Assembly: GCA_028671895.1 (NCBI GenBank)
Contig: CM053801.1
Coordinates: forward strand, 11,879,375 to 11,943,374
Source of the DNA: Oenanthe sinensis
Lineage: Eukaryota > Streptophyta > Magnoliopsida > Apiales > Apiaceae
Reading direction: 5' to 3'
DNA length: 64,000 bases
Under the pieces are notes generated by a model. The model was given only the letters and a program-made list of their open reading frames with translations, did not search any database and was not told the DNA's origin. Positions 45,281 through 55,825 of the stretch are shown piece after piece; the stretch's first letter is position 1, and each line of letters starts with the position of its first letter. Position numbers and translations under genes: made by a program.

Positions 45281-46317
45281 TTGCTAGTGTTTCTATGCTT
45301 GAGGAAAGTTAAGTTCAGTTGCATAAGGGAAAATGTTTGTGAGATATGTGTATTTATGCTAAAACACATATCTCACTTACAAGTGTACTTTCCCTTGTTC
45401 GTAGGACAATGCTTGAAATAGAAACTTCATTTTTTTCTGTTCAAACTTGTTTTCATTCCATTTGTAGATAAAGTTGCTCTGAGGTGATTAGAACTCCTTG
45501 ACTCCTTGAGCGCGTTTTATCTTTTTGCTTGCCTTTTTTCAAGTTGCAGTAGTAGACTTGACAGACTAGGTAGAGTTAATAAGATCATTCCTTGAATTCT
45601 CATAACCTAGTCTGCTACTTGAAACAGACTATCAGCTTCACCAAAAGGTTACTGTCAACCTTTTGTTTCTCTTTGGTGATAGTAATTTCGACTCCGCATA
45701 CTTTACTGTCAGACTTGACAGTCTTCTAAACTTGTTGTCGTCCAAAAATACTGTCAACTATTCCGTCAAACATGCTGTCAACTATCCCCGCCAAAGTTGC
45801 TGTCAGAAAAACATGTTGTCTTCGATTATTCAATCTCCGCCAAGTTTATTATCGAGGAATAGTTGATATCAGTAAAACTTGTTGTCTTCGATTCTTCAAT
45901 CTCCGTCAAGTTTACTATCGAGGAATAGTTGATGTTAGTAAAACTTGATGTCTTCAATTCTTCAATCTCCGCCAAGTTTACTGTCGATTAATAGTTGTTG
46001 TCATCTGTTTTGAAAATGTGATGTCACCTGAATATGTTGTCGTAGACTTCAGTTGCAGAATGTTACTGTCAATGATTTGATTCATGCTGTGCATGAACAC
46101 TTTTGTGAACTTCTACTTCATAGATCATTTATTACATTTTTATAAGACAATAATTATTGAGACTTAGTGTCACCTACTTGACTTTAATACATACTGTCAC
46201 AAGTGACAACAAAATATATTGTCAACATACTTATGACAGTATATTTTACTTGGTTAATTTCTAATTAATCTAAGTATTATTTAGTTGATTACAATGTTAA
46301 CACCACAATCCCTAACA
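45281..46317 (+). mobile_element. Probable solo LTR with internal tandem repeats
   Basis: Bounded by AATAT on both sides (45276-45280 and 46318-46322). It ends in CCCTAACA and starts TTGCTAGTG, a possible decayed TG end. Inside are an imperfect hairpin (45327-45393, GAGATATGTG with its complement), many TACTGTCA words, and about three tandem units of roughly 75 bases from 45760 to 46000 (CAATCTCCGCCAAGTTTA). No coding sequence. The LTR identity is inferred from the flanking duplication and length. Confidence 0.5.
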
Positions 46318-46388
46318 AATATAATTTTATTTTTTATAATAAATAAAATAAAAATAAATATTATAAGAATTATAAAAATAATGAAATA

Positions 46389-47124
46389 TGTTAGGAATAT
46401 ATTCATTTTGATGATGTACAAAATATCATAACAGAGTCTAGCATAGATATAACTGTAATAGAACAAGTCTTTCTAGTCTCAGATCCAAGTAAATGTAAAT
46501 CAGAGTCTAGTTAGTCCATGTACAGGTATCAAGAATATTTGTACTTAGAAGATTTTCTGAAGAAATAAAACCAGTGGATGTAAATCAGATTCTGGAATTC
46601 AATCAGAGTCTATAGACTATCAAAGTCTATAGTCTGTCAGAGACTGAAGATCATCAGAGTCTGAAGATTTTCAGAGTCTATAAAACTGAAACTGAATTTG
46701 GAAGCTGATCACAGTAATGCAAAGTCTTCAATAATAAAGGCAAATATATTGCAAATATGCTATGGGAAAGAAGAAGAATTATAGAAGGAAATTGTTAGCT
46801 AATAATTAGGAATTTTATTCCTATCGTAATTTGATTTTCTGTTATTAGTTGATAGACAGCTCTCTATATAAAACTCTATGTATCCTAATTTATTTTGTCA
46901 AACTTTTGAGAGAGCATAGAGATAAAGAGAGTTGTTGTGATAAACACAGAGAAACTATTAGGATTTGTATACACTCTAGGAAAGTTTGTATGCATTCAAC
47001 AATAATACAAACAACATTCATTCATTCATATTTTTGTGTTTATTAACTATAATTTACATTAAATTGATTTTATTCAGGCAAAAAGAGCACACAAATATTC
47101 AATCCCCTCTACCATGGGAAAATA
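46389..47124 (+). mobile_element. Solo LTR of the copia family
   Basis: 736 bp from TGTTAGGAATATATTC to GGGAAAATA, flanked by AAATA (46384-46388 and 47125-47129). It is the same family as the LTR at 3333-4062, with shared CATAACAGAGTCTAGCATAG, CAGAGTCT-rich U3 and the TCTCTATATAAAACTCTATG TATA region. No internal region follows, as expected after LTR-LTR recombination. Confidence 0.85.
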
Positions 47125-47129
47125 AAATA

Positions 47130-49263
47130 TGAATAAAATATTTATAATAAACTGATACATGAATTATAAATTTATATAATTAATACAATACATGCAATTA
47201 GTACTTTTTAAAGTTAAAATACAAATAATATTTATTAGCTCAAAATACAATAAACTCTTAAATAAATAATGTAATAAAATAAATGTAATAAAAAGTTAAT
47301 AAATTCAATGTAGCAGGGAATCGATCCATGTATCTTCGCTAAGTTAGATGCGGGAGGTTTTTAGGGGTGGGTTACATTAGAATTAGAATACAAGAAAATT
47401 ATCATAAAATAATTGAGAGACCGCCACTTCACCTGCTTCATCCCTGCCTTTTTTATATATAGAAGATTTGATATAAGATCCGAGTATGGTAAGCCGTCCG
47501 CATGCATGCAGTTGGATAATTATGAGACCAAGTGCAATAAATTAACCATATAAGTTCTTAGTTAAAATTTAGAAAATTTTATATAAATTAGTACTATAAT
47601 AATATCTTAGCGATTTACTAAAAAGTTATGATTTTTTTTAAAAACCCTGAAATTATTTCTTATATTATTTTTATTGATGATATATATATTTTCTCATTAT
47701 TTTCTCTTTCAAATTTATAATTAGAGTTTAAATATAATAGTAACATAATAGTAATATAAAGAGAATATAAGTAATATTATTGAAGTTAATATACAATAAA
47801 ATATCCCAACTCCAAACTACATCATTTATATTATTTTTAAAAACATGAGACATTCAATATAGCTATATTTATTTGGTTCATGTATTGTTCATATGCCTTT
47901 TCAGCATGACATAACCGTGCTTATTAATAATTAGTGGGTGGTGACTTATACCTGCACAAGTGTGTGATCTAAACTCTTAATTTGTAAGCAAAATAAATAT
48001 TGATTATACTATGTACTTAACCAACGTATCACTCTTTGCGATTTAATTTTCCCTTACTTTTCTGTATTCACTATGCACATGCAATTTTTATGGCAAATTC
48101 AAAAGAGCTATTGCAACTCGATATATCTTTTTTTAGTAATTAACCCAACGTAGTAATTTTTAGTTTCTGAGAACTCATACAAGTTATATTGTTTGGTTAT
48201 AAAAATTTAAAATAAAGATAAGTAACTCATAATTTCAAGATATTTATACTTACTGCAAATACAGGAGGAACTGAGGTTACTTGAATCATCCATGGTTACT
48301 CTAAATTACAAAGTTAAATATCTTATTTTTCACCTGCACTATAATATTATATAATATTTTATATTATATATATATATAGTTATATTAAATACTAATAAAA
48401 CATATATCAAAATTTAAATAAAACTATTAAATTAAATGTTATAAAATTATAATATATTTTTTGCTTTTAATTTGTGTGTTAACATATATAATTAATGTAT
48501 TTGTTGTGTGTTTATATTTTAAAAATTTATCATGAAAATATTTTAAAACTAAATGAATAAATAATTATTTGAAATTAAAATGTTAAATTATATATATTAA
48601 ATATTATTTAAAATTATATAAATGAATGAATATATTTATAAATAAAAATTTAAATGAATGAATATAAAACCTCACCATGCAGTTTGATCCTGTTTTTACC
48701 CTAACAACCGCTCAAGTATTATACTTGTTTCATAAATTAAATATATTTTAAAATACACTTTTATTGTACAAAATATTAAAGTAAATACATTAGAAGAATT
48801 AGATTTTAACACGTGTGATGCACAGAAATTTTATTTTATTAATTAAATTATTTATTTTAAAATTATTAATATTTTTATAATTTTAAAAAGTCTTAATATA
48901 TTATAATTATATTAGTTTTTTAACTTATTTAAATTATATATTTTTACATCAATTAAATTAAATATAAATTAAAAAATTAAAAACTGTTAAAAATAAATAT
49001 GCACACCGCACAAAATATAAATTTGTATTATTAATATATAAATATGTAAAATTTTGTGATTCAAAATATTATGAACATGATTTTTAATATATCAAATATA
49101 TGTTTAATATTATACATATTAGATTTAAATATATTTTTGATAATATCTCTATTATGTTTCTTTTATATAAAATTTAATAGATATTATGTTATATGAGATA
49201 TACTATATATGTATATGTTAATAATATGATAATATAATTATTCATTTGAATAAATTTTTTATA
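47130..49263. other. Intergenic, very AT-rich
   Basis: No gene. Long stretches of A/T with repeated ATATTTTAAAATAAAT-like words. Probably old, unrecognisable repeats. Confidence 0.45.
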
Positions 49264-49728
49264 TGATATTGGCAGAAAGTAAGCCCTAAAGACACAATTA
49301 ATGTGGCATTAATTGTACCTAATCTGGTCCAAAGGAGAGGCCCAATTATTAAGGCTTGAAACCCTAATTAATAAATAAATTCGTAATTAATTAATTAGCT
49401 AAGTATACAGCTAATTAATTATGTCCAACTACAAGGAAACCTATTCCTACATGGAAACTGCTTCTACAAAGGATCCAGAGTCCTTCTAGGAAATACATTA
49501 TCAATCAAGGTTCATAAACCTACTCTAATTCTTAGACTCTCTACGTCTATATAAAGGGCTTAACCCCTCATTATTAGAACTACGTTTGGCTTGATTCTCT
49601 AAACATAACAGAGATACGTAGGCATCTTGTGAAGGCAGAATTAAGCTACGAAACACAAGTGCAGCCATTAAAGCTCGTTAAGCTCCGACATACATCGCAT
49701 TAACTACCCTAGTTTTTATTCCACAACA
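49264..49728 (+). repeat. 5' LTR
   Basis: 465 bp. It contains a palindromic TTAATTAATTAGCTAAG...CTAATTAATT block and a TATA box in CTATATAAAGGG (about 49547). It ends CCACAACA. Confidence 0.95.
49547..49555 (+). promoter_or_regulatory. LTR TATA box
   Basis: CTATATAAAGGG inside the 5' LTR is likely to direct transcription starting about 30 bases downstream. The same sequence is in the other two LTRs of this lineage in the window. Confidence 0.7.
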
Positions 49729-49730
49729 TT

Positions 49731-49747
49731 TGGCGCCGTCTGTGGGA
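49731..49747 (+). other. Primer-binding site
   Basis: TGGCGCCGTCTGTGGGA, two bases after the LTR. It is identical to the site at 11605, so both elements use the same primer. Confidence 0.85.
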
Positions 49748-49761
49748 CGAAGACATCAACC

Positions 49762-51327
49762 ATGGCAAGAACACGGCGAACTGACGGAGACATCGTCCCC
49801 ACCACAGGTGATCCGACTGCTATCATCCCTCCTGATGAAACTCAAACTACCGAGGTCCCTGCTACCGCCACTATTCCCGCTGGAACCCAAGGTCCTAATA
49901 CTCAAAGGCTTGGTCCGTTTAGTGAGATCGTCCAATCCACCAATCCTGAGGACATCGTCCATGGATCCAACCCACTATCCCAGGTAACTCAAACTCCTTT
50001 TATTGCTACTGCTCCTCCACACGCACAAATTTCTACTGTTGTTATCCCTAGTAGCACTGTCGCCCAACCTAGGCTTGGAATCTCCCAAGCTTATCCCCCA
50101 CTTTACATCCGAGGGTTGGAACCCCCGCAAAACTATGGGCATAGAGAAGATGTCCGTGATTTCTCAGGACCATACTCAACTGACGATGAAAGCTCAGAAG
50201 GCACTGACGTCAATCCTAGGAGAAGAAGGCCTGGTAAAGAGCCCGCAGGAAGCCGGCGTTCACAGTCCCGAAGGACATTAGAATAGAAAATAGCTTCCTA
50301 CGAGGCTGAACTCAAAGAATTGAAGAAAAGCTTAGATCGGCAGGATAGAAGGACAGCCTCTAGGTATGAAGCTCCCGACGTCATAGAACTGGATGAAACC
50401 CCGCGAGGGAGAAGAACGGAAATTACTAGGGCTGACACCACTGAACTATTGCCTCTCGGAGATCCTGATGATCCCACACCGCCTTTTACCGAAACCATCA
50501 TGAACGCTCACATCTCAAGTAAGTTCAAGATGCCCACCATCAAAGTGTACGATAGCGCAGGCGATCCAGCTAATCACGTAAGGACCTTCTCGAATGCATT
50601 ACTACTACAACCTATCAATGATGCTGTGAAGTGTAGGGCGTTTCCCCAAACCCTGGGGGGCATGGCCCAACGTTGGTACAGCCGGTTGCCGCCCAACTCC
50701 ATTGGATCCTTCAAAGAACTCAGTAAGGCCTTCATAAGCCAGTTTATAAGTGGAAGAGTGCACGAAAAAAGCTCGGCTTCTCTCATGAATCTGGAGCAAG
50801 GAAAGAACGAATCCCTGAGGGACTACCTGAACCGCTTCACCAAGGAAGCCTTGAAAGTCCCAGACTTAGACGAGAAGGTGGCTATGATAGCCTTACAACA
50901 GGGGACGACTGATCCTTATTTCAAGAGATCTCTAGCCAAACACCCGCCTGAGAACATGCTTCTTCTCCAAGACAGGGCAGGGAAATACATCAAGGCAGAA
51001 GAAAGCATGAAGAAAACCACTATATCAGTGGCTACACATGGGAATAATAACAAGAAGAGAAAGGGTGATCAAGAATATGACGCCCGAGACAAGTACTCCA
51101 AGACAGATAAGGATTCTGAATCCCCTCCTAAGAAAAATAACTTTGGGCCGAAATTTGCTGAATATGCAAGGCTGAATGCACCTCGAAGTCAAATCCTTAT
51201 GGATATTGAAAGAGATCGAGACTTGAGATGGCCTAAACCCTTAAAGTCTGATCCTAAGAAAAGAAACAAAAATGCGTTCTGCTGATTTCATAGGGATACC
51301 GGGCATAATACGGATGACTGCAGACAA
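49762..51327 (+). pseudogene. gag: gag, with two in-frame stops
   Basis: Single frame from ATG 49762, continuous with pol, broken by TAG at 50284-50286 and TGA at 51283-51285. Residues ~1-175 are Pro/Thr-rich and poorly conserved. The core gag domain covers 50500-50910 (KVYDSAGDPANHVRTF, MAQRWYSRLPPNSIGSFKEL, SLRDYLNRFTKEAL). A basic linker follows, then a zinc knuckle at about 51277-51330 (C..FHRDTGHNTDDC) in which the TGA falls directly after the first Cys. No frameshift is present. The stops look like point mutations; programmed readthrough would usually be at one fixed site. Confidence 0.88.
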
Positions 51328-54300
51328 TTGAAGGATGAAATCGAATTCCTTATCAGGAGAGGAAAACTTTCCAAGTACACCAAGGATGGGAGTCATGATA
51401 GGCACGGCGATAACAGAAAAAATAATGATGGCCGAGATAGGAATCCTCAACCTAGAGGGCCGGTTATTAATATGATTTTCAGAGGACTCACTGCTGCGGG
51501 GACTTCAAGGAATTCAAGAAAAGCATACGCAAGAGAAGTTATGCAAGTCATAGGAGAAGCACCTAAACGTGCTAGGACGGAGGCGATTATATCTTTTGAT
51601 GACTCGGACCTAGAAGGGGTAAAGTTTCCTCATGATGATCCCCTCGTTATTGCCCCTTTGATAGGCAACTCAGGGGTGAAGAGAGTCCTGGTAGACAATG
51701 GAGCATCTGTTGATATCTTGTTCCATGATGCATTTGTAAAAATGGGATACAACGATTCCCAGCTAACCCTTTCGGATGTTCCCATCTATGGCTTCAATGG
51801 AGTGGAATCAAAAGTAGAAGGAACCATTCAACTACCCGTGATAGTGGGAAGAGAACCTAAAGAGGTCACTCAGATGCTAACTTTTCTGGTGGTCAAAGCA
51901 TCCTCTACATACAACGCCATCCTTGGAAGAACAGGTTTGCATGCTTTTAAGGCTGTAGCCTCAAGTTATCACTTAAAAATCAAGTTCCCCACCAGAAACG
52001 GTGTTGGGGAGGAGAAAGGAGACCAGAAAATGGCGAGAAGTTGCTACGTGGCAGCCCTGAGACCCGATGGAGCCGGGGGGCAAGTCCTACCAATAGAGGA
52101 CATGGACTCAAGAGAAAACGAAGAACAAAGGGGGAAACCAGCTGAGGACTTGGTTCCAATTCCTTTAGTTCCAGGAGAACCAGAGAAAGTAACCTACATT
52201 GGGGCCTCATTAGAAGAGCCTATGAAAGAAAAATTGACAAAGTTCTTGCAAGAAAACGGAGACTTATTTGCTTGGACAGCCGCTGATATGCCGGGAATTA
52301 ACCCTGAACTAATCACTCATAAACTCAACGTGGATCCACAGCGAAAAACGGTGAAGCAGAAGAAGAGAAATTTTGCTCCAGAAAGGCAGGAAGCCATAAA
52401 GCAAGAGGTGGAAAAGCTCTTGAAGGCTGGATTCATTAAAGAAATTCAATATCCCGAATGGCTTGCTAATCCTGTAATGGTCAGGAAATCCAATGGAAAG
52501 TGGAGGATGTGCGTCGACTTCACTGATTTAAATGATGCATGCCCAAAGGATTGTTTCCCCCTCCCAAGGATTGATGCACTCATAGATGCCACGGCGGGAC
52601 ATGAGATGTTAAGCTTTATGGATGGCTTTAGTGGATACAATCAAATCCGGATGCACGAGGATGACATTGCCAAGGTATCCTTCATCACTGACTTTGGTGT
52701 ATTTTGTTATCTTGTTATGGCCTTTGGGTTAAAGAATGCAGGGGCCACCTATCAAAGGCTAGTAAACAAAATTTTCAAGCACCTCATTGGAAAAATCATG
52801 GAGGTCTACCTTGATGATATGCTAGTCAAAAGTCTCGATAAGGCCGATCATATTGAGCACCTGCGAGAGGCTTTTGAAGTGCTAAGGCACCACAATATGA
52901 TGCTCAACCCTGCAAAGTGCGCCTTTGGCGTGGGATCTGGAAAGTTCCTAGGAATGATGGTCTCTAAAAGAGGGATTGAGGCCAATCCTGACAAAATCAA
53001 GGCCATACTCGACATGGAACCTCCAAAAATAGTAAGGGACGTCCAAAAATTGACAGGAAGAGTTGCCGCCCTGGGAAGGTTTGTCTCGAAGTCTGGGGAT
53101 AAATGTCTACCCTTCTTCAAGACGTTGAAAAAAGTTAAAAATTTCGTGTGGACAGAAGAAAGTCAAACGGCCTTTGAGGAACTGAAGAAATATATGGCTA
53201 AAGCCCCGTTATTGGCCAAGCCTAGCCCAGAGGACATCCTATACTTGTACTTGGCCATATCAGACAAGGCCCTGAGTGCTGTCCTTATAAAAGAAGAAGA
53301 GAAAACTCAAAAGCCAGTCTATTATGTGAGCAAGGTTTTGCATGGAGCGGAACTTAACTACTCCAAAATTGAGAAGTTTGCGCTGGCCTTGATAATGGCC
53401 TCGAGGAAACTACGCCCCTATTTTCAAGCTCACAAAATCGAAGTATTAACTGATCAACCCTTGAGGAATATTATACACAATCCCAAGTCAAGTGGAAGAC
53501 TGATTAAGTGGGCCATTGAACTAGGAGAATTCGACATCAAGTATAAGCCTCGAACGACCATTAAAGCCCAAGCTCTTGCTGACTTCGTGGTCGAATGTAC
53601 TATTGACGACCAAGAAGTTGGGGGGCAGGACAATGAGGAAACAGAGGAAACAACACAAAAAGGAGGACAGACTCCTAAAGAATATTGGGTGCTCAATTTT
53701 GATGGGGCATCAAAAATAAAATCTAGCGGCGCAGGCTTGGTACTACAAAGTCCCGAAGGATTCATTATTGAGTATGCTATTAAGCTTGACTTCCCAACAA
53801 CCAACAATGAAGCCGAATATGAAGCCCTGATAGCGGGCCTAGGTTTGACCAAAGCACTAAATGTCAAGCATCTCAAAGTTTGTGGAGACTCAAAGCTGGT
53901 TATATCCCAAGTGAATGGGGATTTTGAAGCAAGAGAAGAAATCATGATCAAATACCTCCGGTTGGTCAAAGCTATAATGACGCAGTTTGAAGAATGTCAG
54001 ATTGAGTATATTCCTAGAGAAGAGAATGCAAAGGCCGATGCCTTGTCAAAATTCGCCACATCAGAAGCAGATGAACATGTGGGGAGTGTGTACTTCCAAA
54101 TCTTGAAGAGCCCCAGCGTCAATGCAAAGCTGGTAGCCCCGATAAGCATGGGCAGTTGCTGGATGGACCCAATTAGAGCCCACCTTCAATCTGGATGGAC
54201 TCCTAACAACCCCATGGAAGCCAGAAAACTCACCGTGAGGGCCTTAAGGTACGCTCTTATTGATGGAATTCTCTACAAGAAATCTTTTGTTATTCCATAC

Positions 54301-55392
54301 TTGAAATGTTTGAGGCCAGATGAAGGTCATGAGGCTTTGAAAGAAGCACACGAAGGAATCTGCGGCCAACACTTGGGGGGCAGGGCTTTGGCCCATAAAA
54401 TCACCCGCCTTGGTTTTTACTGGCCTGACTTGATAAAAGATTCGAAAGAATACGTAAGAAGATGTGACAGGTGCCAAAGGCATGCACCGGTTGTTAGACA
54501 ACCACCTGAGATGTTGACGTCCATCAATTCTCCTATCCCTTTTGCAATGTGGGGAATGGACATCCTTGGACCCTTTCCAATAGCTAGCGGACAGAGAAAG
54601 TTCCTGATCGTTGCGATCGATTACTTTACTAAATGGATCGAGGCTAAACCACTAGCCAAGATAACCACAAGGCAAGTAGCTCAATTCTTCTGGGAAAACA
54701 TCATATGTAGGTATGGAATACCACGAATACTGGTGACGGACAATGGCACCCAATTCAACAATGAAGAATTCAAAGGATATTGCACTGATAACGACATCAA
54801 TCTACGCTTCACTTCTGTTGCACACCCCCAAGCAAATGGGCAGGCTGAGGTAGCCAATCGAATCATCCTTGATGGTCTCAAGAAAAGGATCGAGCGTTCT
54901 GCCAACACTTGGGTGGATGAGCTTTTGCCAATACTCTGGGCATACAGAACCACCCATAAAGTTACTACTGATGCAACTCCGTTCTTCCTAGCTTATGGGG
55001 CCGAGGCAGTGGTTCCAGTCGAAATATCACATGTATCCCCAAGAATCAAGGCCTTTGAACCTGAGGAAAATGAAGAAGGAATGAAACTTGCGTTAGACTT
55101 GATAGATGAAGTCAGGGACAAAGCTCATGCAAAAATTGTAGAATATCAAAAGAAGTCATCTTTCTACTACAACTTAAGAGTTAAAGAAAGATTTTTTAGA
55201 CAAGGGGAATTAGTCCTCAGGAAAGCTGAAGCTTCCGGGGTAGGCCCCAAAGGCAAATTAGCCCCCAACTGGGAAGGGCCGTACAAGATAAAACAAGTAA
55301 AAGGAGGGGGATCATACATCCTTGAAACCCTAGAAGATGTTGAGGTACCAAGGACTTGGCATGCTTCAAACCTGAAAATCTATTATGTTTAA
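51328..55392 (+). CDS. pol: pol polyprotein (PR-RT-RH-aRH-INT)
   Basis: 1354 aa open frame in phase with gag; its true beginning is probably the gag start. Protease with VDNGASVDI (about 51691; the usual T/S of D-T/S-G is N). Reverse transcriptase from about 52430 with WRMCVDFTDLNDACPKD, FGLKNAGATYQR and catalytic YLDDM (52807). Ty3-type RNase H to about 53600. A second RNase H (NFDGASK, NNEAEYEALIAGL, CGDSKLVISQ, NAKADALSKF; 53690-54055). Integrase with an H..H..C..C zinc region (54350-54485) and DDE residues in GMDILGP, TDNGTQF and GQAEVANR. It ends with the GPYKIKQV and PRTWHASNLKIYY tail and no chromodomain. The frame is intact. Confidence 0.95.
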   Translation: MKDEIEFLIRRGKLSKYTKDGSHDRHGDNRKNNDGRDRNPQPRGPVINMIFRGLTAAGTSRNSRKAYAREVMQVIGEAPKRARTEAIISFDDSDLEGVKFPHDDPLVIAPLIGNSGVKRVLVDNGASVDILFHDAFVKMGYNDSQLTLSDVPIYGFNGVESKVEGTIQLPVIVGREPKEVTQMLTFLVVKASSTYNAILGRTGLHAFKAVASSYHLKIKFPTRNGVGEEKGDQKMARSCYVAALRPDGAGGQVLPIEDMDSRENEEQRGKPAEDLVPIPLVPGEPEKVTYIGASLEEPMKEKLTKFLQENGDLFAWTAADMPGINPELITHKLNVDPQRKTVKQKKRNFAPERQEAIKQEVEKLLKAGFIKEIQYPEWLANPVMVRKSNGKWRMCVDFTDLNDACPKDCFPLPRIDALIDATAGHEMLSFMDGFSGYNQIRMHEDDIAKVSFITDFGVFCYLVMAFGLKNAGATYQRLVNKIFKHLIGKIMEVYLDDMLVKSLDKADHIEHLREAFEVLRHHNMMLNPAKCAFGVGSGKFLGMMVSKRGIEANPDKIKAILDMEPPKIVRDVQKLTGRVAALGRFVSKSGDKCLPFFKTLKKVKNFVWTEESQTAFEELKKYMAKAPLLAKPSPEDILYLYLAISDKALSAVLIKEEEKTQKPVYYVSKVLHGAELNYSKIEKFALALIMASRKLRPYFQAHKIEVLTDQPLRNIIHNPKSSGRLIKWAIELGEFDIKYKPRTTIKAQALADFVVECTIDDQEVGGQDNEETEETTQKGGQTPKEYWVLNFDGASKIKSSGAGLVLQSPEGFIIEYAIKLDFPTTNNEAEYEALIAGLGLTKALNVKHLKVCGDSKLVISQVNGDFEAREEIMIKYLRLVKAIMTQFEECQIEYIPREENAKADALSKFATSEADEHVGSVYFQILKSPSVNAKLVAPISMGSCWMDPIRAHLQSGWTPNNPMEARKLTVRALRYALIDGILYKKSFVIPYLKCLRPDEGHEALKEAHEGICGQHLGGRALAHKITRLGFYWPDLIKDSKEYVRRCDRCQRHAPVVRQPPEMLTSINSPIPFAMWGMDILGPFPIASGQRKFLIVAIDYFTKWIEAKPLAKITTRQVAQFFWENIICRYGIPRILVTDNGTQFNNEEFKGYCTDNDINLRFTSVAHPQANGQAEVANRIILDGLKKRIERSANTWVDELLPILWAYRTTHKVTTDATPFFLAYGAEAVVPVEISHVSPRIKAFEPEENEEGMKLALDLIDEVRDKAHAKIVEYQKKSSFYYNLRVKERFFRQGELVLRKAEASGVGPKGKLAPNWEGPYKIKQVKGGGSYILETLEDVEVPRTWHASNLKIYYV

Positions 55393-55825
55393 AGAATTCA
55401 ATCATGAGTTCTTATATTTAGTAGGAACTAAGTAGAAATAAGGTTCAATGAAACCATTAGAATGTAAGAGCTTTTCGCTCCAGACAAGATTCTCTTTTTG
55501 TAAGGGTTGTGCCCACTTTAGCCTCGAGGGCATTATTAATAAAATTCCCATCTTTATGGCGTCTTCAAAAACCTGTGTGTTTAGCCTAGTTTGGCAACTT
55601 TTATTAGTTCTTTTATGACAAAAAGAAGCATGTTTGGCCCTTCGATTAAACATCCCATTTGTTATACGTTCGGTAAAGTATATTTTGTCAAATATATTAA
55701 GGCACGAAAAGAAGAAGACAAACAACAAAAGGGCTTTTTATAAATAAAAGTCTTCAGGATTACATAATTTAAAATAACAAAAGGAAATACGAAGTACAAG
55801 AAATCCAGAAGGAAAATACTAGAAA
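55393..55825. other. Spacer between pol and antisense gene
   Basis: Non-coding. Contains TAAGGGTTGTGCCC...GCCTCGAGGGCATTATTAATA, a GC-rich inverted pair (GTTGTGCCC / GAGGGCAT) also present at 22180-22225 in the truncated copy. Confidence 0.5.

Noticed and set aside
53454..53969. 171-codon minus-strand frame opposite pol
   Set aside because: Shadow of the RNase H region, with no independent signals such as splice sites.
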